The notes beneath the pieces were generated by a model. That model saw only the letters and a list, made by a program, of their open reading frames with translations. It was not told the DNA's origin and ran no database searches. 21,465 bases of DNA from Deinococcales bacterium (lineage in GTDB: Bacteria > Deinococcota > Deinococci > Deinococcales > JAAFIG01). The DNA lies in assembly GCA_013298595.1 (NCBI GenBank), contig JAAFIG010000052.1:1-21465 (forward strand). The letters are read 5' to 3'. The position numbers and the translations under genes were made by a program. Below, in pieces: positions 16,177 through 21,465 of the stretch. How positions within the stretch are numbered: position 1 is the stretch's first letter; each line of letters begins with the position of its first letter.

Positions 16177-17373
16177 ATGTTGCAACGAGTACGCTCAATT
16201 TTGCAATATGGCACCATCAGTGCGATATTATTTATTTTTGAGGTGCTGTTGGTTGGGTATTTGCTGGATGGTTTCTGGCGAGGCAATAATGTTTGGCACA
16301 ATGTGATTCTTGGTTTAATTGCTTTAAATTTAGCGCTTTTAACCGTTCTTGGTTTTCAAGTCATTGCCCATCAGCAACGTAACCGCCATGCGCCAAGCGA
16401 AGCAGAACTCGAGGCATGGACAGAGCATTGGCTTGGTTTAATTTGGGATGCTAACGGCGAACCACGCTTAAATGGGGTTCATGCAGCTCGAGTGGATGCT
16501 GCCACCGATGCCTTACTGCGTTTACGTGAACGCTTACGTGGCGAAGATTCGTACAAGGCAGCTCAGTGGTACGACCGCAGTGGTTTACTCGAGCGTGACT
16601 TAAACATTATTTGGCATGGCAACAAAGACGAGCGTTTAATTGCTTTAGATAACCTTGCTCGAGCGCGTCATCCTGCTTCGTTGCACGCTTTGGAGCGCTT
16701 ATACAAAGATGCCGACCCCGAAACCAAACGATTGGCACTGTTGGCACTAGCTCGAGTGTGTGCTCGGTTAAAACGTCCTCGAGAACAATTGGTGCAACGC
16801 TTTTATCAGAAATTAATTGATCCAAGTTTATCCAGAGGTATGATTGAACGGGCACTGGTTTTACTTGAACGTAACGCCAGCCCTGTTTTAGAAGCTTTGC
16901 TCGAGCCTATGCCCGTGCCTCATGCACATGTACAAAGTGCTTTACATGCTTTAGGTCATGTCAGAGCACTGGAATTACTGGATTTATGCACCTACTGGTT
17001 GCGCGACCCAAACCTGAGTATTCGTTGTGCTGCGGCTCGAGCCATGTACCAATTAGGGGTTGTGCCACTGGCTGCCGAAACACCGTTGCGTTCCATGTTG
17101 CACGAAGAAAACTTTGCTGCCCGAGCGCAAGCTGTGCTGGCGTTATCGTGTTTAGATCGGCAATTTGTTAATCAAGTTTTACTGCGCTGCCTCGGTGATA
17201 GCCATTGGTGGGTGCGGCATAACAGCGCTGTGGCATTATCAAAACGTGGTAAGGCAGGGGTGGCGTTACTTGAACGCGCTGCGCTGCATCACAGCGACGG
17301 TTTTGCTCGAGATACCGCTCGTCAACAACTGATCGAACTGGGTATTGGTATGCCCGACGCGGTCTTAACGTAA
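16177..17373 (+). CDS. Membrane-anchored HEAT-repeat protein
   Basis: A 398-residue protein with two hydrophobic segments near the N-terminus (about 12-31 and 41-63), then a cytoplasmic region of charged linker (about 65-150) and helical repeats of roughly 30 residues from about 150 to the end. Repeat starts look like DERLIALDNLARARHPASL, DPETKRLALLALARV, NLSIRCAAARAMYQLG, NFAARAQAVLALSCL and HWWVRHNSAVALSKRG, the alternating pattern of HEAT/PBS-lyase-type repeats used as protein scaffolds. It has no catalytic motif. It follows the response regulator by 2 bases and precedes a GT2 synthase by 19, so it probably tethers signalling to that enzyme at the membrane; this is inferred from order only. 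Confidence 0.8.
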   Translation: MLQRVRSILQYGTISAILFIFEVLLVGYLLDGFWRGNNVWHNVILGLIALNLALLTVLGFQVIAHQQRNRHAPSEAELEAWTEHWLGLIWDANGEPRLNGVHAARVDAATDALLRLRERLRGEDSYKAAQWYDRSGLLERDLNIIWHGNKDERLIALDNLARARHPASLHALERLYKDADPETKRLALLALARVCARLKRPREQLVQRFYQKLIDPSLSRGMIERALVLLERNASPVLEALLEPMPVPHAHVQSALHALGHVRALELLDLCTYWLRDPNLSIRCAAARAMYQLGVVPLAAETPLRSMLHEENFAARAQAVLALSCLDRQFVNQVLLRCLGDSHWWVRHNSAVALSKRGKAGVALLERAALHHSDGFARDTARQQLIELGIGMPDAVLT

Positions 17374-17392
17374 AACATGGCAGAATACAAAC

Positions 17393-18793
17393 ATGCAAAT
17401 CCTCGAGGTGCTCAGAGAACTACTCGAGTTTGCTTTTTTACTGTACTTTGCTATCACCAATACGTTTTATAGTTTTGCTTTGCTGGTCGGCGCACAAGGC
17501 TTACGGCGCAGCCTTGGTCGTGGCGATGTACTGACCATAGACGATTTACTCGAGAAACAAGTCTACCGCCCAATCAGTATCCTCGCCCCTGCTTATAACG
17601 AACAAGAAACCATTGCCTCGAGTGTGCGAAGTTTTCTCAATTTGCATTACCCAGAATTTGAAGTGGTGGTGATAAACGACGGCTCCAAAGACCAAACCAT
17701 CGAAATCCTCAAAAAAGAATTTGCCTTACTCGAAGTTGCCCAAATTCGCCGTCCTGGAATCAGCACCAAACCCGTCAATGCGGTGTACCGCAGCACCTTA
17801 TTTCCCAATCTGGTGGTGGTAGATAAACAAAATGGTGGCAAAGCCGATGCCTTAAATGTGGGCTTATTACACAGCCGATACCCGATTTTTTGTGCCGTAG
17901 ATGCCGATAGCCTACTCGATGCCCGAGCCTTACTACGAGCCGCCCGGCATTTCCTCGAGGACGACAACACCATTGCCGTTGGTTGTAATGTCCGAGTGCT
18001 CAATGGTGCCACTGTCGAAGCTGGCGAAGTCACCTCATTACGCGCCCCAAATGGTTGGGTTGAACGCTTCCAAGTGCTCGAGTACTTACGGGTATTTTTT
18101 AGCACACGGGTTCTATGGGATCAATTTGGAGTGGTACTGATTATCTCAGGGGCTTTTGGTTTATTTAACCGCCAATTGGTACTCGACTTAGGTGGTTACC
18201 GCACCGATACCGTCGGTGAAGACATGGAATTAACGGTACGAATGCACCGACACTGTTTAGAATACAAACGCCCATACAGCATTCGTTACGCCCCAGACCC
18301 TGTTTGCTGGACACAAGTTCCCGATTCTTGGAAAGTGCTGCAACGCCAACGCAACCGCTGGCATCGCGGACTTTGGGAAACCCTGATGACTCATCGCAAC
18401 ATGACTTTTCGTAGCCAATACAAACAAATTGGTTGGTTTGCCATGCCGTACTTCTGGATATTTGAAGCCCTCAGCCCCGTCTTTGAAGTTTTTGGTTACG
18501 CCTACGTACTGCTGATGCTGATTTTTGGACAAATCAACGTACCATTTGCACTAACATTCCTCAGTTTAAGTGTGATTTACGGCATGATCTTATCACTCGG
18601 AGCACTCTGGGCAGAAACCTTCACACCACGCCAATACCCTCGTGCTCGAGACCGCCTGATCTTACTGGTTGCCTCGGTCTTTGAATCTTTGGGGTACAGA
18701 CAATTTTTATCATGGGAACGTGCCAAAGCAGGTTTTCAAGTGTTTCGTAAACGCGGACAGTGGGGCGAAATGGTGCGGAAAAAAATTGGCTGA
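17393..18793 (+). CDS. Processive family 2 glycosyltransferase (polysaccharide synthase)
   Basis: A 466-residue inner-membrane synthase of the NodC/HasA/PgaC type. An N-terminal hydrophobic segment (about 11-34) leads into a cytoplasmic GT-A domain with APAYNE, D96 in INDGSKD, the DAD motif (170-172), the TVGEDMELTVRM acceptor/base motif (E276, D277) and QRQRNRW (317-323), the Q/RxxRW hallmark of processive enzymes. Several hydrophobic segments follow (about 347-408, and 421-435 partly). There is no PilZ domain, so c-di-GMP control is not evident from this chain. The product polymer cannot be named; beta-linked N-acetylglucosamine or glucan are options. It is last of three co-directional genes with a response regulator and a HEAT protein. 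Confidence 0.9.
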   Translation: MQILEVLRELLEFAFLLYFAITNTFYSFALLVGAQGLRRSLGRGDVLTIDDLLEKQVYRPISILAPAYNEQETIASSVRSFLNLHYPEFEVVVINDGSKDQTIEILKKEFALLEVAQIRRPGISTKPVNAVYRSTLFPNLVVVDKQNGGKADALNVGLLHSRYPIFCAVDADSLLDARALLRAARHFLEDDNTIAVGCNVRVLNGATVEAGEVTSLRAPNGWVERFQVLEYLRVFFSTRVLWDQFGVVLIISGAFGLFNRQLVLDLGGYRTDTVGEDMELTVRMHRHCLEYKRPYSIRYAPDPVCWTQVPDSWKVLQRQRNRWHRGLWETLMTHRNMTFRSQYKQIGWFAMPYFWIFEALSPVFEVFGYAYVLLMLIFGQINVPFALTFLSLSVIYGMILSLGALWAETFTPRQYPRARDRLILLVASVFESLGYRQFLSWERAKAGFQVFRKRGQWGEMVRKKIG

Positions 18794-18875
18794 ACATTTC
18801 ACTCGAGAAATCCGTTGGGAGCAACCAAAAAATACTCTTTAAGAAAACTGACCCGATACAAGGCTTCTCTTGGAG

Positions 18876-18887
18876 TACACTTTTAAC
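18876..18887 (+). promoter_or_regulatory. Candidate -10/leaderless start upstream of the repeat protein
   Basis: TACACT (18876-18881) and 6 bases precede an ATG at 18888. A closely similar block (GAAAA-TGACCC, then 36 bases with conserved CTTCT, TAC-CT and CATG columns) occurs upstream of the lipoprotein gene at the right end, with TACGCT in the same column. Shared position and sequence argue for a real promoter common to both genes. Confidence 0.45.
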
Positions 18888-18956
18888 ATGATTTTGTGGT
18901 TCATTCTGACAGCAATACGTAACCAACTCAGTACGCAGAGCAGGTTTTATGCTTAA
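18888..18956 (+). CDS. Possible 22-codon leader ORF
   Basis: Starting at the ATG that the TACACT element would place at the 5' end of the mRNA, a 22-residue hydrophobic-then-basic peptide (MILWFILTAIRNQL...) ends with TAA overlapping the start of the repeat protein gene by 8 bases. It could be a coupled leader peptide, or nothing. The equivalent ATG upstream of the next lipoprotein gene instead runs in frame into that protein. Confidence 0.25.
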   Translation: MILWFILTAIRNQLSTQSRFYA

Positions 18957-20424
18957 AGCCGCTGCTTGGCTGGCATCCGTACTCATGACTTGTTGGCACT
19001 TCTCGAGTCTCGAGGGGAGTTCTATAGCAGGTGGCAAAGCAACACTGAACCAAGCACAAACCATAAGTAAAACCACGAGCCGTTTAAGTAATGCTGTGCT
19101 GAAAGATGGACAATTACCGTATGGTACTCGAGAAGAAGGTATGTTAAAAAATGGCGAAAAATGGAAAAGCACACTATTTAATGTATCAATCGAAGCACAA
19201 AAAGATGAAGTAATCGGATTACCCATAAAAGTATCTATAGAAAATCTTGATCCTCGAGATATTCCTATTCCGCTGCTTAATCCTTTGTGGACAGCAGATT
19301 TTTATAAGATTCGTAGTGAAAAAGAAATAATTAGTGCTGCTGGTATCCGTTTTCTATTTGGGATTCCAGTGGGTAAAAATCCAAAAGATTATGGAGTTAT
19401 TATTTTAAATGAGAATACTCCTACCTTAGAACCAGACTTGCGAGAAAAAACCTATTGGACTCCAGGTGGAAATGACTTTCTGGAATCAGAACAAGCAATC
19501 CTAACAAAAACATCGATTTTAAACCAACAAGGAATAGTTTTTGCATTAGTTAAAATACCAGCACCAGTAGTTCAAAGTTCTACTATTCAGCAAAAAATAC
19601 CATATGGCACTCGAGAAGAAGGTACTTTAACAGCGGGGGGAACTTGGACAAGTACCCTAGGAGTCGCTATAACTGCTTCGACACAAGAAGTTTATGGATT
19701 GCCAAGTAAGATTTCTGTTGAAATTATTGACCCTAAAACAGTTGGAGTCGCACCTTTTAATAATTTCCCTGTACCTCCGTTCTATTATAAAGTGCGAAGT
19801 GTAAAATCAATTGTTACTCCGAATTTTTTGAAATTTAGTTTCAGAATTCCAGATGGTGAACGTGTACAAGATTATCTTGTTGCTGTATTTAGGAGACGAC
19901 TTTCAATTAATGAACCTAATGATACTAGACAGGTGTGGACAACAAATAGAGTATCTGATTTTTCGGTACAAAACTCAACGGTTTTCTATAACTCGACAAT
20001 CCTAGATAGTGAAGGCATTATTTTTGCAGTCATCAGAATACCTAAATCTTCGGTTCTCGAGAATTTGGTAGAAAGATTAGTTTCAAAAGTCGGGTTTCAT
20101 AATAGTATTTCGGGTGAACAATTACCTTTTGGCACTCGAGAAGCAGGCACATTGGCAATAAGTCAAACATGGACAAGTTCTCTAGGTGTTTCAGTAACTG
20201 CTCCAGCAAAAGAGGTTTATGGACTGCCTAGTAAAGTTTTTGTAGAAATCATTGACCCTAAAACAGTTGCTACACCAATGTTAGGCGGTTTACCCACACC
20301 CGCTTTTTATTACAAGGTTAGTAGTGAGCGATTAATAAGTGCTCAGGGATTCTTGAAGTTTGCATTTAAGATTCCACAAGGTGAAAAAGTAGAGAGTTAC
20401 CACCTTCTAATACTCAGAAAATAG
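18949..20424 (+). CDS. Secreted tandem-domain protein of unknown family (ends at in-frame TAG)
   Basis: I do not recognise this family. The N-terminus (MLKAAAWLASVLMTCWHFS) looks like an export signal with Cys15 as a possible lipid site, although Thr at -1 is unusual. Three domains of about 160-175 residues begin at residues 56, 217 and 392, each opening LPYGTREEG or similar, then W-T-S-LGV, EVYGLPSK-VEIIDPKTV, FYYKV-S, LKF-FKIP-GE, and, where complete, a closing IFAV-KIP. The pattern suggests beta-rich extracellular modules. The third domain is cut by TAG at codon 492, after LILRK, while the same frame continues with homologous sequence to 21069. The ATG at 18949 follows AGCAGG. The DNA is more AT-rich and poorer in CTCGAG than its neighbours. 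Confidence 0.75.
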   Translation: MLKAAAWLASVLMTCWHFSSLEGSSIAGGKATLNQAQTISKTTSRLSNAVLKDGQLPYGTREEGMLKNGEKWKSTLFNVSIEAQKDEVIGLPIKVSIENLDPRDIPIPLLNPLWTADFYKIRSEKEIISAAGIRFLFGIPVGKNPKDYGVIILNENTPTLEPDLREKTYWTPGGNDFLESEQAILTKTSILNQQGIVFALVKIPAPVVQSSTIQQKIPYGTREEGTLTAGGTWTSTLGVAITASTQEVYGLPSKISVEIIDPKTVGVAPFNNFPVPPFYYKVRSVKSIVTPNFLKFSFRIPDGERVQDYLVAVFRRRLSINEPNDTRQVWTTNRVSDFSVQNSTVFYNSTILDSEGIIFAVIRIPKSSVLENLVERLVSKVGFHNSISGEQLPFGTREAGTLAISQTWTSSLGVSVTAPAKEVYGLPSKVFVEIIDPKTVATPMLGGLPTPAFYYKVSSERLISAQGFLKFAFKIPQGEKVESYHLLILRK

Positions 20425-21069
20425 CTTTCTATTCATTCAGAAGGGTCGAGTAGTGAACCAACATGGGTAGAAGATGGACTGTATTCTTCGCTGCAAGATT
20501 CTACTATACACACTAAATTAAAAATTTTAGACAATGATGGTTTCATTTTTGCAGTAGTTAAAATACCAGCACCAACAGTTCAAAGCCTCAGTGATTTTTC
20601 TACTATTCAACAAAAAATACCTTTTGGCAATCGAGAAGAAGGTATTTTAGCAATAGGTCAAACTTGGACGAGTTCTTTAGGTGTTGCAGTAACTGCTCCA
20701 GCACAAGAGGTTTATGGTTTACCAAGTAAGATTTCTGTAGAAATTATTGACCCTAAAACAGTAGCTGTACCCATTTTAAGTACTGTTTCTACACCCGCTT
20801 TTTACTACAAAATCAGCAGTGATCGGTTAATAAGTGCACAAGGATTTTTGAGGTTTGCATTTAAGATTCCAGAGGGTGAAAATCCACAGAATTATCGCAT
20901 TTTAATACTTTCCAAATCATTATCATTTCATTCAAATGAACCCAATGACCTTGTTTGGTCAGTAGGGGAATCAGATTCTTCATCCCAAAATTCAGCCGTG
21001 TACGCAGAATTAAGTTATTTAAGTCATGATGGTTTCATTTTTGCTGTGGTTAAAGTACCCAAACGATGA
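20425..21069 (+). pseudogene. Continuation of the tandem-domain protein beyond the TAG (domain 3 end and domain 4)
   Basis: Directly after the TAG at 20422-20424 the same reading frame runs open for 214 codons to a TGA at 21069. It supplies the missing end of domain 3 (LSIHSEGSSSEP ... DGFIFAVVKIPAPTVQS) and a whole fourth domain from I557 (IPFGNREEG ... AVVKVPKR). Domain 4 has Ser (TCA) where domain 3 has the TAG: ILSKSLSFHS against ILRK-stop-LSIHS. There is no ribosome-binding site or good start after the stop. Either a recent nonsense mutation, a suppressed or read-through amber codon, or a base-calling error explains it; without the TAG the protein would be 706 residues. Confidence 0.75.
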
Positions 21070-21201
21070 TGTAAAGATGACAATTTCAATAATGTATTCC
21101 TATTTGAAAATCTCGAGAAATTGATTGCCCAACTAACCCGTGTGACACAATGCAAGTTATGTTTGTGTGAAAAATGACCCAGTTTAACTCTTCTTTAAGG
21201 T

Positions 21202-21213
21202 TACGCTTCCGTC
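21202..21213 (+). promoter_or_regulatory. Candidate -10/leaderless start upstream of the lipoprotein gene
   Basis: TACGCT (21202-21207) plus 6 bases precedes an ATG at 21214 that is in frame with the lipoprotein ATG at 21280. The 36 bases between GACCC and this ATG have exactly the same length, and about 20 identical columns, as the block before the tandem-domain gene. Confidence 0.45.
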
Positions 21214-21279
21214 ATGTTTTTTCGTCTAACTCCAATTACAATTCTTAAAGCCACTTCCCGAAGAAAGAAAGGAGGTTTT

Positions 21280-21465
21280 ATGTTCACAGCCGCATTACTG
21301 GCATCCGCCCTCACCGCTTGTCCTCAAGCACCAGCTCCTCAAGAACAACAAGTATCAACCCAAGCTTTAACCACCCCTCGAGATATCATGCTTCACGGTA
21401 TCATCGCTGGGCTAACCTTCCAAAGTAACCAAGGTTTTACATTGCAAAACAACTCGAGTATTCAT
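21280..21465 (+). CDS. Lipoprotein, N-terminal part (continues beyond window)
   Basis: The first 62 codons of a gene that runs off the right edge. A short signal peptide MFTAALLASALTAC has a good lipobox (LTAC, Cys14), followed by a Pro/Gln-rich tether (PQAPAPQEQQ) and then SNQGFTLQNNSS. An exact AGGAGG lies just before the ATG at 21280. An in-frame ATG at 21214 would add 22 residues (MFFRLTPITILKATSRRKKGGF), giving an odd long basic N-region, so 21280 is preferred unless the mRNA is leaderless. The mature function cannot be told from so little. The signal sequence and upstream region resemble those of the tandem-domain gene. Confidence 0.75.
   Translation, partial: MFTAALLASALTACPQAPAPQEQQVSTQALTTPRDIMLHGIIAGLTFQSNQGFTLQNNSSIH

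Noticed and set aside
18621-19226. 201-codon minus-strand ORF opposite the end of the synthase and the repeat protein start
   Set aside because: It overlaps two coding regions with clear motifs, has no ribosome-binding site and no recognisable domain.
20848-21069. Separate small gene starting at TTG 20848
   Set aside because: It is the tail of domain 4 in the same frame as the large repeat protein and has no ribosome-binding site.

Overview
The window is 21,465 bases of dense bacterial chromosome with moderate-to-low GC and few gaps between genes. No rRNA, tRNA, CRISPR array or transposase gene was found. The enolase and pyruvate kinase sequences, their side-by-side placement, the Sec-type PstS and several apparently leaderless starts of the form TANNNT-N5/6-ATG/GTG are most reminiscent of the Deinococcota. 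This is an inference from remembered family features, and a deep-branching or unsampled lineage is possible.

Layout. (1) 1-2636: the end of a probable glycosyltransferase, a nucleotide-sugar 6-dehydrogenase and a thioredoxin-type arsenate reductase. (2) 2718-7284: a full phosphate-uptake locus, pstS / pstC-pstA-pstB-phoU. PHO-box-like 11-bp direct repeats lie before both pstS and pstC, and a strong terminator lies between those two genes. (3) 7292-9276: a convergent cytochrome P450 and a divergent GNAT acetyltransferase. (4) 9388-10887: an RtcB-family RNA ligase, followed by a 135-bp inverted-repeat element. (5) 11154-15703, minus strand: pyruvate kinase, enolase and a two-domain SppA peptidase. 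(6) 15812-18793: a compact response regulator / membrane-anchored HEAT-repeat protein / processive GT2 synthase operon. (7) 18888-21465: a secreted protein made of about four tandem domains of unknown family, interrupted by an in-frame TAG, then the start of a lipoprotein gene with a related upstream region.

The most striking feature belongs to no gene. The palindrome CTCGAG occurs about 120 times (about 123 by hand count), roughly once per 175 bp, where composition predicts 4-6. It occurs in genes on both strands, in all reading frames and between genes. It is frequent enough to shape codon choice: all seven Leu-Glu pairs in the dehydrogenase gene are written CTC-GAG. This resembles the HIP1 palindrome of cyanobacteria but with a different sequence, and suggests a genome-wide DNA-level process such as methylation, repair or recombination signalling, or a mutational drive.

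Functionally the window combines phosphate acquisition with arsenate detoxification, lower glycolysis, envelope and exopolysaccharide synthesis, and secreted proteins of unknown role.
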